Assembly: GCA_946534455.1 (NCBI GenBank)
Contig: CAMNCR010000178.1
Location: 1-13,105, forward strand
From: an uncultured Clostridia bacterium
GTDB lineage: Bacteria > Bacillota > Clostridia > Christensenellales > Aristaeellaceae
Length of the DNA: 13,105 bases
Reading direction: 5' to 3'
Within the stretch, counting starts at the first letter, position 1; every line of letters begins with the position of its first letter. Position numbers and translations under genes: made by a program. Under the pieces are notes generated by a model, which saw only the letters and a program-made list of their open reading frames with translations, had not been told where the DNA came from and searched no databases. This document shows, in pieces, positions 1-6,654 of the stretch.

Positions 1-486
1 GTCCCTCGCGCCGGCCAGAGCGGACTCCGCATCCGGGACTCCCCGGTCCGCGTCCACATACTTCCCGGCCTCTGCCCGGGGATCCCCGCCGGGAAGCTGC
101 AGCATCAGCCACAGGGCCAGGGGTTCCAGCCCCTTTTCCTTCGCCATGGTCGCGCGCGTTCTGCGCTTCGGCCTGTAGGGACGATAGAGATCCTCCAGCT
201 CCGCCAGCGTCGAGGCGGCCTTCAGCTGACCGGTCAGCTCCTCCGTCAGCACGCCCAGCTCCTCCAGGGCCCGGGCAATTTCTCCCCGCCGCCTGTCCAG
301 GCTGCGCAGATACTCCAGCCGCTCCGCCATTTCCCGCAGCAGCTGATCATCCAGGGAGCCCGTCGCTTCCTTTCTATAGCGGGCGATAAAGGGAATCGTG
401 TTCCCCGCGTCCAGCAGCTCAATCACCGCCTGCACCTGCTGCGGCCGCAGGGAAAACTCCTGCGCCAGCGTTCTGATTTCGTCCAT
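1..486 (-). CDS. tex: Tex family RNA-binding transcription accessory protein, N-terminal part (cut by window edge)
   Basis: Reading the minus strand from the ATG at 486 gives 162 residues with no stop up to the window edge, so the gene continues beyond position 1. The translation begins MDEIRTLAQEFSLRP and contains LLDAGNTIPFIARYRKEATG (residues 24-43) and LEDLYRPYRPKRRTRAT (about residues 96-112), the signature N-terminal blocks of the Tex/YhgF family. Tex proteins are about 700-800 residues, with an N-terminal helical domain, a YqgF-like nuclease fold and a C-terminal S1 RNA-binding domain; only the first domain lies here. The family is linked to transcription and nucleic acid metabolism, with the precise role not settled. 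An in-frame ATG at 543 would add 19 residues, but it lies between the -35 and -10 boxes of the best promoter, so 486 is preferred; a purine-rich stretch precedes it. It is divergent from the paaK-like gene. Confidence 0.93.
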   Translation of the reverse strand, partial: MDEIRTLAQEFSLRPQQVQAVIELLDAGNTIPFIARYRKEATGSLDDQLLREMAERLEYLRSLDRRRGEIARALEELGVLTEELTGQLKAASTLAELEDLYRPYRPKRRTRATMAKEKGLEPLALWLMLQLPGGDPRAEAGKYVDADRGVPDAESALAGARD

Positions 487-532
487 GAATCCGCCTTCTC
501 CCTCCCGGGGCCTGTCCGCCCGCAATGAACGT

Positions 533-561
533 ATTTTACTCATTCCCTCCGGAAACGTCAA
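533..561 (-). promoter_or_regulatory. Promoter of tex (TTGACG-17-TAAAAT)
   Basis: On the minus strand, TTGACG (556-561) and TAAAAT (533-538) are separated by exactly 17 bases, close to the sigma-A consensus. The predicted transcript would start near 526 and give a leader of about 40 bases before the ATG at 486. This placement excludes the upstream in-frame ATG at 543 as the translation start. Confidence 0.7.
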
Positions 562-640
562 ACCCGGATCACAGGGGGTCTTTTCACAGAAAAGTGCACG
601 AAAAGAACGCTTTCGGCTCCCCACCGGCTCTCCGGAGCAA

Positions 641-670
641 TTGACATCTGATTTTGATTGGATGTATGCT
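641..670 (+). promoter_or_regulatory. Promoter of the paaK-ACT unit (TTGACA-18-TATGCT)
   Basis: A perfect -35 hexamer TTGACA (641-646) is followed after 18 bases by TATGCT (665-670), a four of six match to the -10 consensus, with an AT-rich spacer in an otherwise GC-rich region. Transcription would start near 677, about 50 bases ahead of the start codon at 726. Confidence 0.65.
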
Positions 671-697
671 TATCCTGTTTTTTTCAGCCGCATAAAA

Positions 698-713
698 CGG
701 ATCTCCCGATCCG
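698..713 (+). other. Small leader hairpin next to the paaK ribosome binding site
   Basis: CGGATC (698-703) and GATCCG (708-713) form a perfect 6-bp stem with a TCCC loop, immediately followed by the Shine-Dalgarno sequence AAAGGA (715-720). The hairpin would be near the 5' end of the predicted transcript. It could affect translation or stability, but there is no direct sign of regulation. Confidence 0.4.
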
Positions 714-725
714 GAAAGGACAGAC

Positions 726-2036
726 ATGATGAAAAGATACTTTCAACCGGAAATCGAAACGGCTTCCAGAGACAGAATTCTGGAAATTCAAAACGAAAAA
801 ATCGTCCGCCAGGTTCGCCACGTGTACGACAACGTGGCCTATTACCGCAATCTGATGGATCAGAAGGGCGTCCGGCCGGAGGATATTCACGGCGTGCAGG
901 ACATTCATCTGCTTCCTTTTCTGAGCAAGGCTGATCTGCGGGAGGCATACCCCTACGGGCTTCTGGGCACGGATCTGAAGAACTGCGTGCGCATTCAGTC
1001 CACCTCCGGCACCACGGGGCGGAGAGTGGTCGCCTTCTATACCCAGGCGGATATCGACCTGTGGGAGGACTGCTGCGCCCGCGCCATCGTCGCCGCCGGC
1101 GGCACGGAGGAGGATGTGTGCCAGGTCTGCTACGGATACGGCCTTTTCACCGGCGGCGCCGGGCTGAACGGAGGCTCCCACAAGGTCGGATGCCTGACGC
1201 TGCCCATGTCCTCCGGAAACACGGAGCGCCAGATTCAGTTCATGATGGATCTGAAGGCCACCATTCTCTGCTGCACCCCCTCCTACGCGGCCTATATCGG
1301 CGAGAGCCTGGAGGAGCGCGGATTCAAGCCGGAGGACAACCATCTGAAGGCCGGGATCTTCGGCGCCGAGCCCTGGACGGAGGAAATGCGCCAGAGCATC
1401 GAGAAGAGCCTGGGCATCAAGGCCTATGATATTTACGGTCTGACCGAAACCAGCGGCCCCGGGGTCGCCTTCGAATGCGAAGAGCAGAAGGGCATGCACA
1501 TCAACGAGGATCATTTCTATGTGGAGATCATCGACCCGGAAACCGGCGAAGTGCTGCCGGACGGCGAAAAGGGAGAGCTCGTCTTCACCTCCCTGGACAA
1601 GGAGGCCTTCCCGCTGCTGCGGTACAGGACCCGCGACATCTGCGTGCTCAACCGGACTCCCTGCTCCTGCGGGCGCACCCATGTACGCATGAGCAAGCCC
1701 ATGGGCCGCAGCGACGATATGCTGATCATCCGCGGCGTCAACGTCTTCCCGAGCCAGATCGAAACGGTGCTCCTGAAGGAGGGCTATACGCCCAACTATC
1801 AGATCGTCGTGGATCGGGAGCGTCATACCGATACCTTCGATATTTACGTTGAGTTCCGGCCGGATCAGTTCACGGATCTGATGTCCGAAATCCAGCGGAT
1901 GGAGAAGAGCCTCGAGGGCGCCATGCGCACGATGCTGGGCATCGGCCCCAAGGTGCATCTGGTGGCTCCGCGCTCCATCACCCGGAGCGAGGGAAAAGCC
2001 GTCCGCGTGGTGGACAGGCGTAAACTGCACGACTAA
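726..2036 (+). CDS. paaK: Phenylacetate-CoA ligase family (AMP-forming aryl-CoA ligase)
   Basis: This 436-residue cytoplasmic enzyme matches the usual PaaK length. It would activate phenylacetate or a related aryl acid to the acyl-adenylate and then the CoA thioester. Visible motifs in order are the P-loop-like STSGTTG (92-98), GAEPW (213-217), YGLTE (237-241), the RYRTRD adenylate-binding motif (299-304), GRSDD followed by RGVNVFPSQIE at the hinge (327-346), and the C-terminal SEGKAVRVVD with the likely catalytic Lys424. A CSCGR pair of cysteines (313-315) resembles the usual PaaK metal-site region. The AAAGGA site at 715-720 supports the ATG at 726; a second ATG follows directly. The next gene starts 20 bases downstream and encodes a tandem ACT protein, a frequent PaaK partner in anaerobes, so the two are probably co-transcribed. 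The true substrate (phenylacetate, indoleacetate or other) cannot be told from sequence. Confidence 0.9.
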   Translation: MMKRYFQPEIETASRDRILEIQNEKIVRQVRHVYDNVAYYRNLMDQKGVRPEDIHGVQDIHLLPFLSKADLREAYPYGLLGTDLKNCVRIQSTSGTTGRRVVAFYTQADIDLWEDCCARAIVAAGGTEEDVCQVCYGYGLFTGGAGLNGGSHKVGCLTLPMSSGNTERQIQFMMDLKATILCCTPSYAAYIGESLEERGFKPEDNHLKAGIFGAEPWTEEMRQSIEKSLGIKAYDIYGLTETSGPGVAFECEEQKGMHINEDHFYVEIIDPETGEVLPDGEKGELVFTSLDKEAFPLLRYRTRDICVLNRTPCSCGRTHVRMSKPMGRSDDMLIIRGVNVFPSQIETVLLKEGYTPNYQIVVDRERHTDTFDIYVEFRPDQFTDLMSEIQRMEKSLEGAMRTMLGIGPKVHLVAPRSITRSEGKAVRVVDRRKLHD

Positions 2037-2056
2037 ATGAGAGGAGGAACCGGATT

Positions 2057-2482
2057 ATGGCTATCACTCAGCTGTCAGTCTTTCTGATGAACCAGCCCGG
2101 TCAGCTGGTATCCGCGGTGGGCAAGATCTCCGAAACCGGCGCCAATCTCCGCGCCATGAGCATTGCCGAGGCGAATGACTTCGGCATTCTGCGGATCATC
2201 GTTTCCGACGAGGAGCAGGTCTGCGCCGCCCTGGGCAGTGACTTCATGGTTTCCCGGACGCAGGTGGTCGCCGCGCGCATGGACGACCGCGCCGGAGCGC
2301 TGTATCCCATTCTATCCGCGCTGAACGAGGCGCAGATCAACATCGAATACATGTACGCCTTCACCGCCTCCCAGGCCTCCCAGGCCTATGTGGTGCTCCG
2401 GGTCAGCGATGTCAGCACCGCGGAGACCGTGCTTCATGCCCACGGCATTGAAACCCTGTCGGATGACAGCCTGAAGCTGTGA
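2057..2482 (+). CDS. Tandem ACT-domain protein
   Basis: This 141-residue protein consists of two ACT domains and nothing else: residues about 1-65, with the GxL-type turn in NQPGQL (12-17), and about 69-138, with the equivalent DDRAGAL (75-81). ACT domains are small amino acid binding regulatory modules. Stand-alone pairs like this often sit beside PaaK-type ligases in anaerobic Bacillota and Archaea, and a role in sensing aromatic or branched amino acids is usually supposed, without proof. A strong GAGGAGGA site lies at 2041-2048, and the gap to the ligase is only 20 bases, so they form an operon. No hairpin with a T-tract is visible after the stop at 2482. What it binds here, and whether it regulates the ligase, is inference. 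Confidence 0.85.
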   Translation: MAITQLSVFLMNQPGQLVSAVGKISETGANLRAMSIAEANDFGILRIIVSDEEQVCAALGSDFMVSRTQVVAARMDDRAGALYPILSALNEAQINIEYMYAFTASQASQAYVVLRVSDVSTAETVLHAHGIETLSDDSLKL

Positions 2483-2574
2483 TCTGAACGGCGGCGGGGT
2501 GTTCTTGCGCTGTTCTTTTCCGTCATGGAGGCCGGATTTGCCCTGCATGGTCAGCTTTCAGCCATTCCGTCGCA

Positions 2575-2603
2575 TTGTTTTCCCCTGATTTTTGTGATAA
2601 AAT
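2575..2603 (+). promoter_or_regulatory. Promoter of the 75-residue protein gene (TTGTTT-17-TAAAAT)
   Basis: TTGTTT (2575-2580) and TAAAAT (2598-2603) are separated by 17 bases in a locally AT-rich stretch. Transcription would begin around 2610, directly at the left arm of the hairpin at 2612-2630, leaving a leader of about 55 bases. Confidence 0.6.
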
Positions 2604-2611
2604 TGTAACAT

Positions 2612-2630
2612 CACGGAAGAACATTCCGTG
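2612..2630 (+). other. Inverted repeat at the transcript start of the small gene
   Basis: CACGGAA (2612-2618) and TTCCGTG (2624-2630) form a perfect 7-bp inverted repeat around the 5-base loop GAACA. It starts about nine bases after the -10 box, so it could be an operator for a dimeric repressor or a 5' stabilising hairpin of the mRNA. There is no T-tract, so it is not a terminator. Confidence 0.5.
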
Positions 2631-2664
2631 CATCAGCGACTAAGTGCGAAAGGAAGAGAATGGT

Positions 2665-2892
2665 ATGAAGAAAGTGATTTGCAACGTCGAGTATGATACC
2701 GATGCTTCCGATCTGATTCAGAAGAAGACCTTCGGTGCGTTCGGTGATCCTCAGGGCTTTGAGGAATCCCTGTATAAAACTCAGGGCGGAAAGCTGTTCC
2801 TGTATGTGAACGGCGGTGCCGATTCCAAGTATCCTGAACCCGCCATCAAGCGGATGTCCAGTGCGAAAGCCGCGGAATGGCAGAATGCCTGA
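2665..2892 (+). CDS. Conserved-looking small protein of unknown function, 75 residues
   Basis: I do not assign a function. The protein begins MKKVICNVEYDTDASDLIQ and includes GFEESLYKTQGGKLFLYVNGGADSKY (about residues 31-56). Its layout resembles a group of small bacterial and phage proteins that start MKKxINxxxYDTDTA and share a LYxxxxGxFFLYxxGGxxSKY core; this is a recollection of the pattern, not a search result. There is no signal peptide or membrane segment. The frame can be extended upstream to a GTG at 2644, but AAAGGAAGAG (2648-2657) is well placed for the ATG at 2665, which is chosen. It is monocistronic, with its own promoter and a strong terminator. Less GC-biased codon use than the neighbours hints at high expression or separate origin. 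Confidence 0.8.
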   Translation: MKKVICNVEYDTDASDLIQKKTFGAFGDPQGFEESLYKTQGGKLFLYVNGGADSKYPEPAIKRMSSAKAAEWQNA

Positions 2893-2898
2893 TGACAG

Positions 2899-2940
2899 AA
2901 AAACCGCGCTCCGGTTCTGATGCCGGAGCGCGGTTTTTTT
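2899..2940. terminator. Strong bidirectional intrinsic terminator
   Basis: A perfect 12-bp stem (ACCGCGCTCCGG at 2903-2914, complement at 2923-2934) with an 8-base loop is flanked by five As on the left (2899-2903) and seven Ts on the right (2934-2940). It ends the plus-strand small gene and also the converging minus-strand ribU gene, whose stop is at 2945. Confidence 0.92.
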
Positions 2941-2944
2941 GTCT

Positions 2945-3568
2945 TTATGCCTCCCGTTTTCCGTGAAGCAGCGGAGACAGCGGCTTGTAAATCAGGGCGG
3001 CGAGAATGGAAACCGCCAGGCCCTTGAGCAGGTTGAACGGCGCGGTCACGCACAGCAGCAGCTTCCACTCCGAATCCACAAAGGGAAGCGCCTTCGTCGC
3101 CATGGCGACGATGCCTGCCAGATCCATATGATACGCGGTCTGGTAGACCGGAATCAGCAGCAGCCAGTTGATCAGAACTCCCGCGACGATCATGCACACG
3201 GTACCGGTCAGCATGCCGGTCAGCGCCGCCCTGCGGGTTCTTTGCCGCTGATACAGCAGCGCCGCCGGAAGCACGTAGGCGACGCCCATCAGAAAGTCCC
3301 CCAGATCACCGATCCCCATGGTGGAGCCGAGGCCCTTGACCAGGATGTGCATGATATCCTTCAGTGCGAGGATGATCACGCCGGCCACAGGTCCCATCGC
3401 AAAACCGCCCAGCACCGCCGGAAGGTTGGAAAAATCCAGCTTGTAGAAGGCAACAATCGGGATCTCAATGGTCAGGAACAGCACCGCGGAAAGGGCGGCC
3501 AGCACCGCAATCCGGGTCAGGTCCGCGGTGGAGAGTCTGTGAGATGAGGGAAACACTCGGGATTTCAT
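2945..3568 (-). CDS. ribU: Riboflavin ECF transporter, substrate-binding S component RibU
   Basis: This 207-residue integral membrane protein would bind riboflavin (and possibly FMN) and work with a shared energising module (EcfA1, EcfA2 and the transmembrane EcfT), not encoded here, to import it. The sequence is hydrophobic with about six membrane segments. It has family marks: KLDFSNLPAVLGGFAMGP (43-60), GDFLMG (90-95), INWLLLIPVY (133-142) and APFNLLKG (176-183). The length fits RibU. The reading frame extends to an ATG at 3625, but that ATG lies inside a leader hairpin. The AGGAGG at 3578-3583 sits 9 bases before the ATG at 3568, so 3568 is chosen. An FMN riboswitch lies directly upstream, which makes the riboflavin assignment firm and implies shut-off when FMN is plentiful. 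It is transcribed in the same direction as ftsZ but isolated by a terminator. Confidence 0.95.
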   Translation of the reverse strand: MKSRVFPSSHRLSTADLTRIAVLAALSAVLFLTIEIPIVAFYKLDFSNLPAVLGGFAMGPVAGVIILALKDIMHILVKGLGSTMGIGDLGDFLMGVAYVLPAALLYQRQRTRRAALTGMLTGTVCMIVAGVLINWLLLIPVYQTAYHMDLAGIVAMATKALPFVDSEWKLLLCVTAPFNLLKGLAVSILAALIYKPLSPLLHGKREA

Positions 3569-3606
3569 CGAAAACAACCTCCTGTCTGATTTCAGGTTAC
3601 AGCAAA

Positions 3607-3635
3607 GCCCCTCAGGCAGCTTCATGCTGAGGGGC
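3607..3635 (-). promoter_or_regulatory. Likely expression-platform hairpin of the ribU riboswitch
   Basis: GCCCCTCAG and CTGAGGGGC (3607-3615 and 3627-3635) form a perfect 9-bp GC-rich stem with an 11-base loop, between the aptamer and the ribU start. On the minus strand it is followed by only three Ts (3606-3604), so it may be a weak or Rho-independent-like terminator. I could not find a convincing competing antiterminator by eye. Translational control is also possible. Confidence 0.55.
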
Positions 3636-3668
3636 GGAGCGGGTCAGACCCGAAGGCTGTGCGCGCCG

Positions 3669-3786
3669 TTTCTTCTCTCATCCAGACTGTGACTGTCGGC
3701 TTCGGACTTGCACCGAATCAACCGGAAAACCGGCTCGCGGGCTGTAAACCGCCGGTAGGGAATTTCACCCGACCCCGAAGAAGCTT
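3669..3786 (-). ncRNA. FMN riboswitch (RFN element)
   Basis: Read on the minus strand, the segment matches the conserved RFN core nearly throughout. It has GGGTGAAATTCCCTACCGGC (about 3769-3750), GTTTACAGCCCGCGAGCC, a variable GGTTTTCC hairpin, GATTCGGTGCAAGTCCGAAG, then CCGACAGTCACAGTCTGGAT and GAGAGAAGAA at the 3' end. The 5' CTTCTTC and 3' GAGAAGAA arms can close the P1 helix. This aptamer binds FMN, and in Bacillota it usually causes early termination or hides the ribosome site of riboflavin synthesis or uptake genes. Here it controls ribU. Confidence 0.97.
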
Positions 3787-3789
3787 GAA

Positions 3790-3804
3790 GGTACACGCTG
3801 TACC
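3790..3804 (-). other. Short hairpin at the 5' end of the ribU transcript
   Basis: GGTACA and TGTACC (3790-3795 and 3799-3804) form a perfect 6-bp stem with a 3-base loop. The predicted transcript start, about seven bases after the -10 box, falls at its outer edge, so the RNA would begin with this hairpin, just ahead of the riboswitch P1 helix. A 5' protective structure is the simplest reading. Confidence 0.45.
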
Positions 3805-3810
3805 ACGCGC

Positions 3811-3839
3811 ATTATACTCATCCGCGCGGGCCCCGTCAA
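3811..3839 (-). promoter_or_regulatory. Promoter of ribU (TTGACG-17-TATAAT)
   Basis: On the minus strand, TTGACG (3834-3839) is followed after exactly 17 bases by a perfect TATAAT (3811-3816). The spacer is very GC-rich. The predicted start near 3804 lies just ahead of the FMN riboswitch, so every transcript would include the aptamer. Confidence 0.88.
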
Positions 3840-3851
3840 TTCCCTGTACAG

Positions 3852-3880
3852 AAAAAAGCCGGGACAGCGCCCGGCTTTTT
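3852..3880 (-). terminator. Intrinsic terminator after ftsZ
   Basis: GCCGGG (3858-3863) and CCCGGC (3870-3875) form a stem with a 6-base loop, flanked by six As on the left and five Ts on the right. Read on the minus strand it is a hairpin followed by a run of six Ts, located about 13 bases after the ftsZ stop codon. It separates ftsA-ftsZ transcription from the ribU promoter, which points the same way. Confidence 0.9.
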
Positions 3881-3892
3881 CATCGACGGATT

Positions 3893-5356
3893 TTATTTCT
3901 TTCTGCGCAGGAAACCCGGAACGCCATGGTCATCCGTGGTCATGGCCTGATTCTGCGGAATGGGCTGGAAGCTGCCCGTCTGCTGGCCGGTCACCTGGCC
4001 GTTGCTGTTGAAAACAGGCTGATAGCCCTGAGGCTGGTTGCCCATGGCCTGATTGTTGCCAAACAGCGGCTGCTGCGCCTGCTGCCCGCCGTTCATGCTC
4101 TGGAAGGGGCGGGTCGTCTGCGCCGGATTCTGGCCCTGCTGATAGCTGAAGCCCGTCTGGAAGGAGCCCGTGTTCACCATGCCCGGTACGCCCATGCTGG
4201 GGCGGCTGGTGCTCATAAAGGCCGGCACATCCCCCGCGGCGCTGCCGTTAAAGGCTCCGGAACCACCGACCCCGGGGGTTTCAAAGAGCTCCCGCGTTGC
4301 CGGCGTCTCAGGGCGGGCAAAGTTGGTCCCGAAGGATCCATAGAGCCGCTCATGCTCAATTTCCCTGGGCTTGCGGGCTGGCTCCTTGGTGGGGAAGGGC
4401 GTCTTTTCGAAGCCGGTGGCAATGACCGTAATCCGGACATCGTCCCCCATGGTTTCATCAATGCCGGCGCCAAAGATGATATTGGCATCCGGATCCGCAG
4501 CTTCCATGATGAGGTTGGCCGCCTCGTTGATATCGACGATGGAAATGTCGCTGCCGCCGGTCACGTTGATCAGCACGGCACGCGCGCCATCGATGTTGGT
4601 CTCCAGCAGCGGAGAGGCAATCGCGTTCTTGGCCGCCTCCACCAGCTTGTTCTCCCCGGTTCCGATGCCGATGCCCATGTGGGCCATACCGCCGGACTCC
4701 ATCACCGTCTTGACATCCGCAAAGTCCAGATTGATCATGGCCGGAACGGCGATCAGATCGCTGATGCCCTGAATACCCTGGCGCAGCACATCGTCCGCAA
4801 TCCGGAAGGCTTCCAGCATCGTCGTGCCCTTGTTGACCACCTGCAGCAGGCGGTCATTCGGAATCACAACCAGCGTATCCACATGCTGCTTCAGCTCGGA
4901 AATGCCGGCCTCCGCGTTCTTCATCCGCTGCTTGCCTTCGAAATTGAAGGGCTTCGTGACCACCGCGATGGTCAGCGTTCCCATATCCCTGGCGATTTCA
5001 GCGACGATCGGCGCAGCGCCGGTTCCCGTTCCGCCGCCCATGCCGGCCGTAATGAAGACCAGATCCGCCCCCTTGAGCGCCTGCGCAATTTCCTCGCGGC
5101 TTTCCTCTGCGGCCCTGCGTCCCACCTCCGGGATGGCGCCGGCGCCCAGACCCTTGGTCAGCTTTTCGCCGATCTGGATCTTGACCTGCGCATTGGACTG
5201 GCCCAGCGCCTGCCGGTCCGTGTTGACGGAAATAAACTCCACACCCCGAAGCCCGGCGTCCACCATGCGGTTCACCGCGTTGTTTCCGCCGCCGCCGCAG
5301 CCGACCACCTTAATGGAAGCAAAAGTGTTCTGATCCTCATTCTGGAACTCAATCAT
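3893..5356 (-). CDS. ftsZ: Cell division protein FtsZ
   Basis: FtsZ is the bacterial tubulin GTPase that forms the cytoplasmic Z-ring. The protein has 487 residues. The globular part (about 12-318) shows the nucleotide-binding [13 protein letters not shown] (19-31), the tubulin signature GGGTGTG (107-113), PFNFEG (136-141) and the T7 loop NLDFADV (209-215), all intact. A long, low-complexity linker (about 320-474), rich in Gln, Asn, Gly and Pro, is followed by a conserved C-terminal tail ending VPGFLRRKK that should bind FtsA and other anchors. The linker makes it about 100 residues longer than the well-known 382-residue B. subtilis protein. The ATG at 5356 lies four bases after the ftsA stop, with its GGAGG site inside the last ftsA codons, so the two are translationally linked. 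A terminator follows. Confidence 0.99.
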   Translation of the reverse strand: MIEFQNEDQNTFASIKVVGCGGGGNNAVNRMVDAGLRGVEFISVNTDRQALGQSNAQVKIQIGEKLTKGLGAGAIPEVGRRAAEESREEIAQALKGADLVFITAGMGGGTGTGAAPIVAEIARDMGTLTIAVVTKPFNFEGKQRMKNAEAGISELKQHVDTLVVIPNDRLLQVVNKGTTMLEAFRIADDVLRQGIQGISDLIAVPAMINLDFADVKTVMESGGMAHMGIGIGTGENKLVEAAKNAIASPLLETNIDGARAVLINVTGGSDISIVDINEAANLIMEAADPDANIIFGAGIDETMGDDVRITVIATGFEKTPFPTKEPARKPREIEHERLYGSFGTNFARPETPATRELFETPGVGGSGAFNGSAAGDVPAFMSTSRPSMGVPGMVNTGSFQTGFSYQQGQNPAQTTRPFQSMNGGQQAQQPLFGNNQAMGNQPQGYQPVFNSNGQVTGQQTGSFQPIPQNQAMTTDDHGVPGFLRRKK

Positions 5357-5360
5357 GCTC

Positions 5361-6554
5361 TTATCCTCCCAACAGACTACGGAAGAAGTCCTTTATTTTC
5401 CCACCAGCGGTCGCGGAAGGCTGCCGCTGCTGTTCAATCGTATCGATAATCAGATCCATCAGACCCAGCGCGCTGGAAAAGCAGTGGCTGTTCAGCTTGG
5501 TGGTCCGTCTCGGAGTCTCCTGCACAGGACGGCCCAGCTTGCCGGAGAGATATTCCTTTCCGCCCCGGTTGAAGCTCAGCCCGCCGCCGGTGAGGAAAAC
5601 GCTGCTCCAGTTCCCCAGGCCGCCGAAATCATCCTCCACGGCGCTTCTGATCTGCTCGGCGATATCATCCACGGCCTTGCAGATCACCGGCTTGACCTGC
5701 TCCCGGGAGAAGACGTTGGCCTTCTGCCCGTCCGCCCCCTGAACCTCGTAGTTTTCCCCGGCGGTTTCGATGCCGTAAACAAACTTGCGCTTGATATCCT
5801 CCGCCTCGGCGAGGCTGATGTCCAGCTGCTCCGCCAGGGCCACGGCAATATCTCCGCCGCCCACATCCAGCACCCGGTGATAGATGATCGCGTCACCCTC
5901 CACACCCATGATTTCCGTGTTGAGATATCCCATATCGATCAGCACGGAGGTGTGATCCCGATCCTGCTCGTTCAGATAGAGCATGGCTTCTCCGGCGGAG
6001 GTGGAGTAGAAGCCCATGACCGTGATGCCCAGATCAGCCATGCGGTTGGTGACATCATCCACAAAGAAACGGTTCCCCACCACGAAGCTGATGAAGGCCG
6101 TCATCTCACGCCCCTTCATGCCCACAGGCTCCAGGGTCTTCTTTCCGCCGTCCACCATAAACCAGGCGGGACTGGAGTGCACCACAACGCCCGGAAGGTT
6201 TTCCAGGTTTTCCGCGGCCTTGTTAAACGCAGCCTTGACATCCGCGGAGGTGACCCGGGGATCCGTCCCCTTCAGGGAGAGCGTAACCTTCGTCGCGTAA
6301 ACCCGGGTGAAGGCGCCGGGCACCCCCACGTTGATCTCCCGGATCTTGGCGCCGCACTGCTCCTCCGCGTCCGCGATGGAGCGGCGAATCGCCTCATCCA
6401 GCTCTCCCGGATTGTTCCAGCCCTCTTCCAGGTATCCATCATATTTGGCGACACCCGCCGCAACGATATCGCAGCGCTGGCTGCCGCTGTTTTCAGCAAC
6501 AAGCGTCACGATCTTGCTCGTTCCGAAATCAATCGCCGATACCGTGGTTTTCAT
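5361..6554 (-). CDS. ftsA: Cell division protein FtsA
   Basis: FtsA is an actin-like ATPase that ties FtsZ filaments to the membrane and recruits later divisome proteins. This 397-residue protein shows the phosphate-1 motif AIDFGTSKI (7-15), the SHS2/1C subdomain (about 84-165), a phosphate-2 region [13 protein letters not shown] (203-215) followed by LDVGGGDIA (229-237), and the adenosine motif VFLTGGGLS (319-327). The C-terminal [13 protein letters not shown] (385-397) is a short amphipathic helix of the kind that inserts into the membrane. A Gln/Pro/Ser linker (374-384) precedes it. The start at 6554 is supported by GGGGGGAAGGAAG ending about five bases upstream. It has its own promoter 72-100 bases upstream and a structured leader, and overlaps functionally with ftsZ, whose start is four bases after the stop. 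Confidence 0.97.
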   Translation of the reverse strand: MKTTVSAIDFGTSKIVTLVAENSGSQRCDIVAAGVAKYDGYLEEGWNNPGELDEAIRRSIADAEEQCGAKIREINVGVPGAFTRVYATKVTLSLKGTDPRVTSADVKAAFNKAAENLENLPGVVVHSSPAWFMVDGGKKTLEPVGMKGREMTAFISFVVGNRFFVDDVTNRMADLGITVMGFYSTSAGEAMLYLNEQDRDHTSVLIDMGYLNTEIMGVEGDAIIYHRVLDVGGGDIAVALAEQLDISLAEAEDIKRKFVYGIETAGENYEVQGADGQKANVFSREQVKPVICKAVDDIAEQIRSAVEDDFGGLGNWSSVFLTGGGLSFNRGGKEYLSGKLGRPVQETPRRTTKLNSHCFSSALGLMDLIIDTIEQQRQPSATAGGKIKDFFRSLLGG

Positions 6555-6572
6555 CGATACTTCCTTCCCCCC

Positions 6573-6605
6573 GCAGGAGGAACCGCCTGTTCCGCGATCT
6601 CCTGC
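6573..6605 (-). promoter_or_regulatory. Bulged stem-loop in the ftsA leader
   Basis: On the minus strand GCAGGA (6605-6600) pairs with TCCTGC (6578-6573), and inside it GGAAC (6593-6589) pairs with GTTCC (6583-6579) around the loop AGGCG. A one-sided bulge GATCGC (6599-6594) separates the two helices. The 11 base pairs end directly at the ftsA Shine-Dalgarno stretch, so the fold could tune ftsA-ftsZ translation. There is no T-tract, so it is not a terminator. Confidence 0.55.
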
Positions 6606-6625
6606 AATGATACATATCCAATTTC

Positions 6626-6654
6626 ATTATATGATATTTGCCCCTGCAATGCAA
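6626..6654 (-). promoter_or_regulatory. Promoter of ftsA-ftsZ (TTGCAT-17-TATAAT)
   Basis: TTGCAT (6649-6654) and a perfect TATAAT (6626-6631) are separated by 17 bases in the AT-rich gap between ftsQ and ftsA. Transcription would start near 6619, giving a leader of about 65 bases that carries the bulged stem-loop. No terminator is seen after ftsQ, so upstream readthrough may add to it. Confidence 0.85.

Larger units (their letters stand above)
2483..2664 (+). other. Intergenic gap between the ACT gene and the small protein gene
   Basis: These 182 bases hold no supported gene. The first 90 bases show no recognisable terminator for the paaK-ACT unit. The second half carries the promoter and hairpin described separately for the downstream small gene, and is clearly more AT-rich than the coding neighbours. 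Confidence 0.5.
3569..3892 (-). other. Gene-free stretch between ftsZ and ribU, fully regulatory
   Basis: These 324 bases hold no protein gene. In minus-strand order they contain the ftsZ terminator (3880-3852), the ribU promoter (3839-3811), a small hairpin at the transcript start (3804-3790), the FMN riboswitch (about 3786-3669), a spacer with a short CGGGT/ACCCG stem (3652-3640), the expression-platform hairpin (3635-3607) and the ribU Shine-Dalgarno site (3583-3578). Confidence 0.85.

Noticed and set aside
487..543. Upstream ATG at 543 as the tex start
   Set aside because: It is in frame but falls between the -35 and -10 boxes of the best tex promoter, and its purine-rich site is only two bases away.
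684..2030. A 448-codon minus-strand frame opposite the PaaK-like gene
   Set aside because: The plus-strand frame has all PaaK motifs, a promoter and a ribosome site. The reverse frame is Gly/Ala/His-rich with no domain.
2644..2664. GTG at 2644 as start of the small protein
   Set aside because: It would bury a good ribosome site; the ATG at 2665 is correctly spaced from it.
3569..3625. ATG at 3625 as start of ribU
   Set aside because: It lies in the leader hairpin between riboswitch and gene, and a strong AGGAGG fits the ATG at 3568.
3659..5449. A long open frame (596 codons) on the plus strand
   Set aside because: It lies opposite ftsZ, crosses the FMN riboswitch and promoter of ribU, and has the His/Arg/Leu-rich composition typical of a frame antisense to a GC-rich gene. 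It has no recognisable domain.
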